Origin: Propionibacteriaceae bacterium UBA4569
Lineage (GTDB): Bacteria; Actinomycetota; Actinomycetes; Propionibacteriales; Propionibacteriaceae
Direction: 5' to 3'
Assembly (NCBI GenBank): GCA_002387005.1
Contig: DGKN01000187.1
Coordinates: 6,735 to 15,333 of the forward strand
DNA: 8,599 nt
Both the position numbers and the translations under genes were made by a program. This document shows, piece by piece, positions 1 through 6,226 of this stretch (its first letter is position 1; every line of letters starts with the position of its first letter). The notes under the pieces were generated by a model, which did not search any database, was not told where the DNA came from, and saw only the letters and a program-made list of their open reading frames with translations.

Positions 1-1321
1 ATGCGAAGATCGACTTCCGCTGGGACTCCACCTTGGACAACATCGAAGCAACGTCGTTGGGGTTCTTCAGGAAGCTCTGGAGGGCCGGGCCCATGACCGT
101 CGAGGCAAAATCAGGGCGAGAGTCACGATCAAGGAATTGCGCCACATCGGTCGCGCCCTTCATCACCTCAAGCATGCGCTTCTGGAGCGAGGTGTACTTG
201 GTCGTGTCCGCCTTCTCGTTCACCGCGATGGCGGACGGATCGGCCTGCACATTCGTCATCTGCGCCTCGGCGCTGCCCATGTAGGACAGGAGGGTCTTGG
301 CACCCTTCTCGTTCTTGGGCCGTCGGCTCAGCATGAAGCCGTCGGTCGGCGCTTCGATCGCGCCAGCTCCGATTGTGCTGTCGATCTCCGGGAAGACGAA
401 GAAGTCGAGGTCCTCCTGCTCCTTGCCGGCCGGGAACTGCTGGGCCATGAAGGTGCCGAGGTAGTACATGCCCGTCGTGCCCTTCTGCAGCGAGCGCGCG
501 GCCTCCTGCCAGCTACGCCCGAGTGCGTCCGGCTGGTGGAGGGGCAGCAGCCCACGCCACAGGTCGAACACGTCCTGCACCTTCTTCTGGGACCAGTCCT
601 GCTTGCCCGACATCAACTCGATGTGGAACGGATAGCCGTTCAGTCGCATGTTCAGGATGTCGAACAGGCCCATGGCCTCCCAACCGTCCTTGTCGGCCAT
701 GGCGAACGGGACCAGGCCATCCTTCTCCATCTCAGCCCCCAACGCCTTGAGTTCGTCGAGGGTCTTGGGCACCTCGTATCCACGCTTCTCCCAGACGCTC
801 TTGCGGTACTGGACGACCCACGGGTAGTAGGTGGCTGGCATCACGACCTGACGGCCGTCTGCAGTGGAGCAAGCGTTCTTCAAAGAGGCAGGGATTCCCT
901 CGGTGGCAGCGAACACATCAGAGATGTCGCTCACGAGCCCCTTGTCGGCGAAGAACCGGGCCCGGTAGCCGGCGAACCACGCGAACACGTCATCGGGCGA
1001 GCCCTGCAAATAGTTGTTGATGTTCTCCTGGAAGGTGGTGTGGGCGACCGTGTTCATCTTGATCTTGATGTCCGGATGCTTCTGCTGGAAGGCATCGACG
1101 TTCGCCTGGATCGCCTTCAGGGGCACCTCGTCGGCCTGGTTGTTGCCGTAGGTCACCTCGCCAGCGCCGGTACCGTTGCCTGACCCGTTGCCGCCACAGC
1201 CAACCAAGGCCATGGATCCCAGGGACATCGTCCCCAGCAGGAGTGAGCGCCGGGAGAGCCCGCTCACGGGGGCTGTGCGCAAGGTGGCGAGGTATTCGCC
1301 TTCAGTCTGTGGACGTGCCAT
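1..1321 (-). CDS. ABC transporter sugar-binding lipoprotein (family 1 solute-binding protein), 3' end off window
   Basis: This is the extracellular substrate-binding component of an ABC importer, most likely for a sugar or oligosaccharide, anchored to the outer face of the membrane. The frame is open for 440 codons from ATG at 1321 to the window edge; family members are about 420-450 residues, so only a short C-terminal piece should be missing. The N-terminus has a twin-arginine motif (SRRSLLLG, residues 23-30), a hydrophobic stretch, and a lipobox LVGC with Cys42 as the lipidation site, followed by a Gly/Ser/Asn linker. Mature-protein features fit bacterial solute-binding family 1: FQQKHPDIKIKMNTV near residue 75, a GSPDDVFAW segment, and the ATYYPWVVQYRKSVWEKRG hinge segment. 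A GAAGG Shine-Dalgarno lies six bases before the ATG. The gene lies 93 bp downstream of a LacI-type repressor in the same direction, with two operators between them, so sugar-inducible expression is likely. Permease genes are expected beyond position 1. The ligand cannot be named from sequence. Confidence 0.93.
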   Translation of the reverse strand, partial: MARPQTEGEYLATLRTAPVSGLSRRSLLLGTMSLGSMALVGCGGNGSGNGTGAGEVTYGNNQADEVPLKAIQANVDAFQQKHPDIKIKMNTVAHTTFQENINNYLQGSPDDVFAWFAGYRARFFADKGLVSDISDVFAATEGIPASLKNACSTADGRQVVMPATYYPWVVQYRKSVWEKRGYEVPKTLDELKALGAEMEKDGLVPFAMADKDGWEAMGLFDILNMRLNGYPFHIELMSGKQDWSQKKVQDVFDLWRGLLPLHQPDALGRSWQEAARSLQKGTTGMYYLGTFMAQQFPAGKEQEDLDFFVFPEIDSTIGAGAIEAPTDGFMLSRRPKNEKGAKTLLSYMGSAEAQMTNVQADPSAIAVNEKADTTKYTSLQKRMLEVMKGATDVAQFLDRDSRPDFASTVMGPALQSFLKNPNDVASMLSKVESQRKSIFA

Positions 1322-1353
1322 GGTAAGCCTTCTTCCGCCGTTGGATCGCTTGG

Positions 1354-1367
1354 TGTTACCGATAACA
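1354..1367. promoter_or_regulatory. LacI-type operator, start-site-proximal copy
   Basis: TGTTACCGATAACA is a near-perfect inverted repeat (TGTTA/TAACA arms, central CG step), the form bound by LacI/GalR dimers whose hinge-helix leucine enters the minor groove at CpG. It covers the expected transcription start of the solute-binding protein gene, so occupancy should block initiation. The neighbouring LacI-family gene is the obvious cognate regulator; that link is inferred. Confidence 0.75.
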
Positions 1368-1371
1368 ACCG

Positions 1372-1402
1372 AGGGTAGACCATATGTGGTACCGGTAACA
1401 AG
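1372..1402 (-). promoter_or_regulatory. Candidate promoter of the solute-binding protein gene
   Basis: On the minus strand a TTGTTA (-35-like, 1397-1402) and a TACCCT (-10-like, 1372-1377) are separated by about 18-19 bases. Transcription would start near 1365, inside the proximal operator, leaving a 5' leader of about 45 bases. The -10 match is weak; the main support is its position between the two operators. Confidence 0.4.
1387..1400. promoter_or_regulatory. LacI-type operator, -35-proximal copy
   Basis: Read on the minus strand this is TGTTACCGGTACCA, which matches the copy at 1354-1367 in the TGTTAC half and the central CG, with one mismatch in the other half. The two sites are 33 bp apart, close to three helical turns, so two dimers or a looped tetramer would lie on the same DNA face. 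It overlaps the candidate -35 element. Confidence 0.7.
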
Positions 1403-1414
1403 AGCGTCGTGGGA

Positions 1415-2431
1415 TCAGGCAGGTGGCGCGGTGGACGCTCGCGGCACCAGTTCCCCGTCAAATGGATATTGATCGAGCGAGGGCCCGCTGCCCACACCCT
1501 CACCCGCCAGGAGGGCTTGCACGGCTCTGCGGCCCATCGCCTCGAAGTCGATGGACACCGTGGTCAGGGGCGGGGAATAGAAGGCTGCGTCCCGCAGGCC
1601 GTCGTAGCCCGTGATGCTGAGCGAGCCGGGGATGGAGATCTCGCGCTCATGCATCCACGCCATTGCCCCCAGCGCGATCTGGTCGCTGGCCGCGACAAGG
1701 GCGGTCGGGCGGAGGTCATGCGGGAAGCTCTGCATCGATTGGTATCCATTCTGCGCGCCCCATGGCCCACGTGTAACGCCGCAGTTCTCCAACCCCAAGG
1801 AGGCGACCGTGGCACGGTAAGCCGTCTCTCGGTTACGCCCAGACGCCCACTCAGACGGCCCGCCAAGGAAGAAGAACCGCTCGTGCCCCAAACGAGCCAA
1901 GTGTTCAACAGCCTGTGAGATCGGATGCTGCAGCGCCTGCGGGTGCCCCTCCGGGATGTGGGGCTCGACCTCGATCATCCAGGGTGTCTGGAGCGACCGC
2001 AGATCCATACGCTTGAGCACTGGGTCGGGGGGAGACAGAATGACGACGCCCGCCAGCGAAGCTCGGTTCATCATCAGCAGGGCCGTGTCGAAGGAAGCGG
2101 GGTCGCGGACATCGGCGCGAATCATCTCAAGAATGTGGCCCGTCTCACGTGCGGCCTCGGCAGCGCCCGCCAAGAGACGTTGCGGCGCCCAGTCGTCCAC
2201 CTCGAAGACCAAGGCACCGATTCGGCTGGGCTGCCGGGACGCGAGCTCGCTGGCGGTGTCATTGAATCGATAACCGAGTTCCGCGATCGCCCGCTCGATC
2301 TTCTCGTGGTTCTCGGGCCGCACCCGATCACCGCGCAGGAACCTGGCCACCGTCATGTGGCTCACCCCGGCACGGCCTGCCACGGTCCAGATGGTCGGAG
2401 AAGATCCCTCCATCTGGTTTGGTTGGGACAC
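1415..2431 (-). CDS. LacI/GalR-family transcriptional repressor
   Basis: This is a cytoplasmic, ligand-responsive DNA-binding regulator of 338 residues, the usual family length. Residues 13-33 form the N-terminal helix-turn-helix (TIWTVAGRAGVSHMTVARFL), in which the common TVSR is TVAR and the recognition helix starts S-H-M. Residues 57-66 are the hinge (NDTASELASR), with Leu63 in the place of the minor-groove lever. From about residue 70 comes a periplasmic-binding-protein-like effector domain: IGALVFEV, VVILSPPDP, the HERFFFLGGPSEW strand-loop, VAASDQIALGAMAWM, and the C-terminal signature ITGYDGLRDAAFYSPPLTTV. GTG at 2431 is preferred because GGAGAGG sits six bases before it, whereas the in-frame ATG at 2413 has no ribosome site. 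It lies directly upstream of a sugar-binding lipoprotein gene, and the gap carries two matching operators, so it most likely represses that transporter until its sugar binds. I see no copy of the operator upstream of its own start. Confidence 0.95.
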   Translation of the reverse strand: MSQPNQMEGSSPTIWTVAGRAGVSHMTVARFLRGDRVRPENHEKIERAIAELGYRFNDTASELASRQPSRIGALVFEVDDWAPQRLLAGAAEAARETGHILEMIRADVRDPASFDTALLMMNRASLAGVVILSPPDPVLKRMDLRSLQTPWMIEVEPHIPEGHPQALQHPISQAVEHLARLGHERFFFLGGPSEWASGRNRETAYRATVASLGLENCGVTRGPWGAQNGYQSMQSFPHDLRPTALVAASDQIALGAMAWMHEREISIPGSLSITGYDGLRDAAFYSPPLTTVSIDFEAMGRRAVQALLAGEGVGSGPSLDQYPFDGELVPRASTAPPA

Positions 2432-2609
2432 GAGACACCTCTCCGATTGGCAAGCGGCCGCATGTTGTCACTTTGGCTGTGCCAGCAGCTGTGCGAGGCG
2501 ACCTGTCGGCTTCCACATCACCGTATCCCACGGCCACCCGAGGCAACCCCATCGGCCTGTCGTCGCCGTCCGTTGCCCGGCCGAGCGGCCGCAAGACGGC
2601 GATCACAGG

Positions 2610-2653
2610 TGAAGGCCCACTCCCCGGCGTTTCCGCTGGGCAATGGGCCTTCA
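2610..2653 (-). terminator. Composite hairpin just after tRNA-Asn; probable terminator or processing structure
   Basis: On the minus strand a perfect 10-bp outer stem (TGAAGGCCCA with TGGGCCTTCA) encloses 3x3 unpaired bases and an inner stem CCCAGCG / CGCCGGG with one A-C mismatch, closed by a GAAA tetraloop. In the plus-strand RNA that mismatch becomes a G-U pair. The stem begins two bases after the tRNA CCA. No U-run follows, which is common in actinobacterial terminators, so termination is likely but not certain; a 3'-end processing guard is the alternative. Confidence 0.6.
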
Positions 2654-2655
2654 AG

Positions 2656-2731
2656 TGGCTCCCCCGACTGGACTCGAACCAGTAACCCTCTGATTAACAG
2701 TCAGATGCTCTGCCAATTGAGCTACAGGGGA
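2656..2731 (-). tRNA. tRNA-Asn (anticodon GTT)
   Basis: The gene encodes a complete 76-nt cloverleaf including the CCA end. The acceptor stem is TCCCCTG with CGGGGGA (one G-U pair), followed by discriminator G and encoded CCA at 2658-2656. The D-arm is AGCTCAATTGGCAGAGC. The anticodon stem is TCTGA/TCAGA with loop CTGTTAA, placing anticodon GTT at 2698-2696, which reads AAC and AAU. The T-arm is CTGGTTCGAGTCCAG. The gene stands alone in this window, not in a tRNA cluster. I see no direct repeat of its 3' end nearby that would suggest use as an integration site. Confidence 0.98.
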
Positions 2732-2753
2732 TCAGCGCTCGGCGCGAGAAGAA

Positions 2754-2782
2754 ACGTTAGCAGAGAACTACTCAGATGTCGT
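2754..2782 (-). promoter_or_regulatory. Candidate promoter of tRNA-Asn
   Basis: On the minus strand, ACGACA (2777-2782) and TAACGT (2754-2759) are 17 bases apart, and the tRNA 5' end is 22 bases beyond the -10. The -35 overlaps the last codons and stop of the upstream 169-residue gene. The -10 matches the consensus only at T, A and the final T, so this is tentative. Confidence 0.35.
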
Positions 2783-3281
2783 AATCGGCCTTCAGCTCCG
2801 CCAACGCATCGTCAACCTCGGACCGAACGGCCGGGTCGTCGAGGCTGGCGCCGCCCAGTGGCATCACGTCCCAGACCAGCTTGGTCTCCGTCGCAGCGGG
2901 GGCACGACGGGCGGCTACGACGACGGCCTCCCCACCACTGAGTTCGATCCGCTTCTGGAAGGCGATCGAGGCCTGCACCCGGTCCCGGAAGACCGTGGGG
3001 AAGGTGTTCTCCTCGTCCAACATCAACTGCTCGCTGCTGCCATCCACCAGACGCCACCACATCTGGCTGGACTCCTGTTTCCAGCCGCCGGTGCGCACCT
3101 GCTCCCACGCGACGACCCGCCACGGGTCCTCGCCCACCTGCCACGCAAAACCCTCGGGAAGCGCCACGACCCGCACCCTCGGCCCGCTCCCCCAGCCCAG
3201 AACACGCGGCTCATGCCCCAGCACCTCGGCCAGTCCATCGGTGGTGGCGGTATCAGGGCGGTTGCGTCGAAACAGCGGCAT
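2772..3281 (-). CDS. Conserved-looking 169-residue protein of unknown function
   Basis: I do not recognise a named family. It is soluble, with no signal peptide or membrane segment. After a basic start (MPLFRRNRP) the first ~85 residues look like a tryptophan-rich beta domain (WGSGPRVRVVALPEGFAW, VVAWEQV, GGWKQE, MWWRLVDG). A likely helix follows (TFPTVFRDRVQASIAFQKRI), then another strand pair (AVVVAARR, TKLVWDVMPLGG) and an acidic C-terminal helix ending in LKADYDI. From memory this layout resembles a short uncharacterised family found in actinobacteria; a PH-like fold is only a guess. Codon use is typical of the neighbours. The ATG at 3281 has no usable Shine-Dalgarno (the G-run touches the start), but a -10-like hexamer lies exactly six bases upstream, suggesting a leaderless message. 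It sits 57 bp after the sigma factor gene and 40 bp before tRNA-Asn. Confidence 0.85.
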   Translation of the reverse strand: MPLFRRNRPDTATTDGLAEVLGHEPRVLGWGSGPRVRVVALPEGFAWQVGEDPWRVVAWEQVRTGGWKQESSQMWWRLVDGSSEQLMLDEENTFPTVFRDRVQASIAFQKRIELSGGEAVVVAARRAPAATETKLVWDVMPLGGASLDDPAVRSEVDDALAELKADYDI

Positions 3282-3287
3282 TCCCCC

Positions 3288-3315
3288 ATTCTGCCGCAGG
3301 GCCCACCGCGTCCAA
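3288..3315 (-). promoter_or_regulatory. Candidate leaderless promoter of the 169-residue gene
   Basis: On the minus strand CAGAAT (3288-3293) lies six bases before the ATG at 3281, so the A of ATG would be +1. TTGGAC (3310-3315) is a -35-like hexamer at 16-base spacing. The -10 matches four of six consensus bases; the -35 matches only TTG. The same six-base offset is seen at dnaG. Confidence 0.4.
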
Positions 3316-3338
3316 CCCAGCGATGAGAGTTGAGCCGA

Positions 3339-4163
3339 TCAGGCCACATCGCGGGCCTGGGACCAGCTGGCTGCGGTCCGTGCCGAACGCAGCGCCCGTT
3401 CCTCCAGCCGTCTGATGCTGGAGGCGGACGTGTTGAAGTGCCTCGCGCACCACGCATAGCTTCGGGGTTCCCCGGCGAAGCCATTGCGCAGCAGAAGAAT
3501 CTCCCGCTCGTCACGCTGCAGGCGGTAGATCCAGTCCGGCGCCGAGGTCTCCACTTCCTCGAACCGTGCCGCCGCAGATTCGTCGGCCAACTGGTCGGTC
3601 ACATCACCCAGCGGGACGTGGCGGGCCTCCACCACCCGCAGCACGTGGCGCGGATCACGTCCCAGTGAGCGCGCGACCTGCTCCACCGAACGGTCCTGCC
3701 CGGCCTGTGTGAAGCGCTCCTGCACCGCCAGCACCTCCGCCGCCGCCCGCAGGTCACCGCGCGTCCGGCGCGACTCCTGCTGGGCGATCACGGCGTTCTG
3801 CACGTGGTGGCGGATCCACTTCCAACCCACCACGCTGAACCGCGTCCCCATCCGGTGGTCCCAGCGACGGATGCCCTCCGCCAAGCCGATGCAGCCCTCC
3901 TGGAAGAGCTCCTCGGGGTTTGTAGCCGTCCGCGCGGCGACCGGTCCCGCGATCGACCAGACCAGGCGCAGGTTGGCCAGGAACATCCGCTCCCAGGCGC
4001 GCTCCCCCTCGCGCACCAGTTGCACCAGCTCGTCGTGGCTGGCCCCCCCGCCGTCAAAACGTCCGGCCAGTGCGGCGCCGGCCAGCACGCCCGCCTCGAT
4101 CACCTTCGCCAGCTCGACCTCTTCGTCGGCGGCCAGCAGTTTCTCGTCCGAGATCATGTCCAT
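3339..4163 (-). CDS. Sigma-70 family RNA polymerase sigma factor (alternative type)
   Basis: This subunit would direct RNA polymerase to a set of promoters. It has 274 residues from ATG at 4163. Residues 9-34 are region 1.2-like (LLAADEEVELAKVIEAG). Residues 61-125 are region 2 (FLANLRLVWSIAG, ELFQEGCIGLAEGIRRWD, GTRFSVVGWKWIRHHV). Residues 158-181 look like a region 3 helix pair (RSVEQVARSLGRDPRHVLRV). Residues 211-262 are region 4 with its helix-turn-helix (LQRDEREILLLRNGF, SSIRRLEERALRSAR). Having regions 1.2 and 3 sets it apart from the short ECF group. Several promoter-reading positions of housekeeping sigma factors are changed, so it is probably an alternative factor. A longer frame begins at TTG 4199, adding 12 residues with no family similarity; I prefer 4163, where the conserved part begins, though its ribosome site (GCAGG, about ten bases off) is mediocre. 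It lies 138 bp downstream of dnaG on the same strand. No anti-sigma gene is visible. Confidence 0.9.
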   Translation of the reverse strand: MDMISDEKLLAADEEVELAKVIEAGVLAGAALAGRFDGGGASHDELVQLVREGERAWERMFLANLRLVWSIAGPVAARTATNPEELFQEGCIGLAEGIRRWDHRMGTRFSVVGWKWIRHHVQNAVIAQQESRRTRGDLRAAAEVLAVQERFTQAGQDRSVEQVARSLGRDPRHVLRVVEARHVPLGDVTDQLADESAAARFEEVETSAPDWIYRLQRDEREILLLRNGFAGEPRSYAWCARHFNTSASSIRRLEERALRSARTAASWSQARDVA

Positions 4164-4301
4164 GGCGCAGAGCCTGCCGCCGAGCCGGGGCCTCGCCAAG
4201 CGTCACCCGCCAACCTGTGGAGTCAGCACTCGGACAACACCAGTTGACCCGCTGCCCTTGACGAGTGACCTTCTCGACGCGGTCTTGCGGTCGGCTGTCT
4301 T

Positions 4302-6170
4302 CTAGTCCAGGGCGCCGACGGTGGCGCGCTGCAGGTCCTTGCGGCGCACCTCCAGGTCGAGCAGCTGGCTGAACATGGCCTTGTGCTCGTTGGCCTTCTC
4401 GACCGGGTTGGTGCGCTGCAGGCGCGACTTCAAGTCGGCGATGGTCCTGGTCGTGGACGCCAGTTGCAGCCGCGAGGTGTAGGCGGTGGCGTACTTCTCG
4501 TCCGGTTGCCGCAACACCGGCTCGACCAGCAGCGCGACCTCCAGCTGGCGGGCCACCTCGTCCGTCGTGGCTTCGCGCACCTGGTCGGCCCAACGCTCCG
4601 GCGACCATGGAACCTGGGTGATGGCCTCGAACACGGCGTGGTAGGCGGGGTGGGCGAAGTCGTCGGCCACCACGCCATTCCAGGCGGTGTCGAACAGCGT
4701 CGGGTACTGCAGCATCAGCTTCAACGTCCCGCGCTCGACCTGCAGGTTCCGGTCGGAGGGGTCTGGCCATGGCAGTCCGGTCGGCTTCTCGGCGGGCACT
4801 TCCGGCTCGGAAGACGCGACGACGTGTGACCTCGCGCCGCGCGGGTCATGGGCCTTGCGACGAGCCGCCCGCGAGACCTCCTGGCGCACCTCGTCGACGT
4901 CCATCCCGACCATCGTCGCCAGCTCGCGCAGGTAACCGCTGACCAGCGAGGTGTCCCGGATCGAACTGACCAGCGGCGCCGCGGCGCGCAAGGCCGCCAG
5001 ACGACCGTCCGCGCGGTCGAGGTCGTAGCCCTTGAGCGTGTTCTGCATCACGAAGCGGTACAGCGGCACCCGGCGGCCGACCAGTTCCCGCACCGCCGCC
5101 TCGCCCTGGGCAAGACGCAGGTCGCAGGGGTCCATGCCGGAGGGCTCGATCGCCACATAGGTCTGAGAGATGAAGTTCTGGTCGCCGGAGAAGACCTTGA
5201 GCGCGGCGTTCTGGCCGGCCTGGTCACCATCGAAGGTGAACACCACCTCGCCGGCCAGCGATCCGGAGCCCATCAGGCGGGTCAACAAGCGGGCGTGGTC
5301 GTCGCCGAAGGCGGTTCCGCAGCTCGCCACGGCGGTGTCGACGCCCGACAGGTGCGCGGCCATCACGTCGGTGTAGCCCTCGACGACGACGGCCTGCTGC
5401 TTCTTGCCGATGTTGCGCCGGGCCAGGTCCAGCCCGTAGAGCACGTGGGACTTCTTGTAGACCGGGGTTTCGGGGGTGTTGATGTATTTGGCGGGCATCC
5501 GGTCGTCGTCGAAGAGGCGGCGGGCGCCAAAACCCAACACCGCCGACCCGGAATCACGGATCGGCCACAGAACCCTCCCCTGGAAGAAGTCGTGGCCGTG
5601 CTCGCGGATCAAGCCGGCCTTGACCAGCAGGTCGTCGCGGTAGCCCAGCCGGTTGAGGTGGTTCTTCAGCTCCCGCCCGCCGCGAGGCGCGTAGCCGACG
5701 CCGAAGTGCTCGGCAGCGGCCTTGTCGAAACCACGTCCGTCGAGCATCTGGCGGGCGGTCAGGGCGTCCGGGCTGAGCAGCATCTTCGAGTAGAACTCGG
5801 CGGTGGCGGCATTCGCCTCCATGATCTTGACCCGCAGGCCCGGTTCCTGGGCGGGCTGGCCGTCGTCGCTGATGCGCAACACGATGCCGACCTTGTCCGC
5901 GAGTTGCTGGACCGCCTCGGTGAAGGTCAGGTTGCTGATCTTCTGCAGGAAGGTGATTGCGTCGCCGCCCTCGCCGCAGCCGAAGCAGTAGAAGAAGCCG
6001 CGTGCCGCAGTGACCTGAAAGCTGGGCGTCTTCTCGTCGTGGAAGGGGCACAGGCCCTTCAGCGAGCCACCGCCGGCGGGTTTGAGGTTGACGTAGGCGC
6101 TGACGACGTCGTCGATGCGGGCCCGTTCCCGGACGAGTGCAATGTCCTCGTCGTTGATCCGGCCAGCCAT
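4302..6170 (-). CDS. dnaG: DNA primase
   Basis: This enzyme makes the RNA primers for lagging-strand and restart DNA synthesis at the fork, working with the replicative helicase. At 622 residues it is full length. The N-terminal CHC2 zinc domain has its ligands at Cys41, His44, Cys62 and Cys65 (CPFHDEKTPSF, YCFGCGEGGD). The catalytic core has the primase signature YINTPETPVYKKSHVLYGL (229-247). The Toprim metal site comprises Glu264 (VVVEGYTDVM) and the DxD pair Asp314/Asp316 (FTFDGDQAG). The C-terminal part from about residue 450 matches the helicase-interaction domain expected in this family. ATG at 6170 starts MAGRINDEDIALVRERARIDDVV, the usual N-terminus. There is no Shine-Dalgarno, but a strong -10 sits six bases upstream, so the transcript is probably leaderless. 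It is divergent from the FetB-type permease gene, 56 bp away, and followed on the same strand by a sigma factor gene. Confidence 0.98.
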   Translation of the reverse strand: MAGRINDEDIALVRERARIDDVVSAYVNLKPAGGGSLKGLCPFHDEKTPSFQVTAARGFFYCFGCGEGGDAITFLQKISNLTFTEAVQQLADKVGIVLRISDDGQPAQEPGLRVKIMEANAATAEFYSKMLLSPDALTARQMLDGRGFDKAAAEHFGVGYAPRGGRELKNHLNRLGYRDDLLVKAGLIREHGHDFFQGRVLWPIRDSGSAVLGFGARRLFDDDRMPAKYINTPETPVYKKSHVLYGLDLARRNIGKKQQAVVVEGYTDVMAAHLSGVDTAVASCGTAFGDDHARLLTRLMGSGSLAGEVVFTFDGDQAGQNAALKVFSGDQNFISQTYVAIEPSGMDPCDLRLAQGEAAVRELVGRRVPLYRFVMQNTLKGYDLDRADGRLAALRAAAPLVSSIRDTSLVSGYLRELATMVGMDVDEVRQEVSRAARRKAHDPRGARSHVVASSEPEVPAEKPTGLPWPDPSDRNLQVERGTLKLMLQYPTLFDTAWNGVVADDFAHPAYHAVFEAITQVPWSPERWADQVREATTDEVARQLEVALLVEPVLRQPDEKYATAYTSRLQLASTTRTIADLKSRLQRTNPVEKANEHKAMFSQLLDLEVRRKDLQRATVGALD

Positions 6171-6176
6171 GGGGCG

Positions 6177-6205
6177 ATTCTACGGGCACGCCCGACTAGT
6201 CTGAA
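6177..6205 (-). promoter_or_regulatory. Leaderless promoter of dnaG
   Basis: On the minus strand TTCAGA (6200-6205), a 17-base spacer and TAGAAT (6177-6182, five of six consensus bases) are followed by exactly six bases and the dnaG ATG, putting +1 at the A of the start codon. The spacer contains the small inverted repeat CGGGCACGCCCG (6184-6195). The whole element lies in the 56-bp gap shared with the divergent permease gene. Confidence 0.65.
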
Positions 6206-6226
6206 CACGGACGTTGAGGAGGGCCC

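Noticed and set aside
137..1183. Long plus-strand open frame of 348 codons opposite the solute-binding protein gene
   Set aside because: It is the antisense of a gene with clear lipobox, family blocks and a ribosome site on the minus strand; its product is low-complexity His/Arg/Leu/Val-rich text typical of high-GC shadow frames.
2328..2654. Minus-strand open frame of 108 codons covering the lacI upstream gap
   Set aside because: It starts inside the tRNA-adjacent hairpin, lacks a ribosome site, overlaps the lacI start out of frame and loses the high-GC third-position pattern across its middle.
2656..2731. tRNA-Asn as an integration (att) site for a mobile element
   Set aside because: No repeat of the tRNA 3' end and no integrase or phage genes were seen on either side within the window.
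2419..2745. Plus-strand peptides ending in LPRLDSNQ or containing SPDWTRTSNPLINSQ
   Set aside because: These are the well-known spurious translations of the antisense strand of a tRNA gene; the tRNA-Asn explains the sequence completely.
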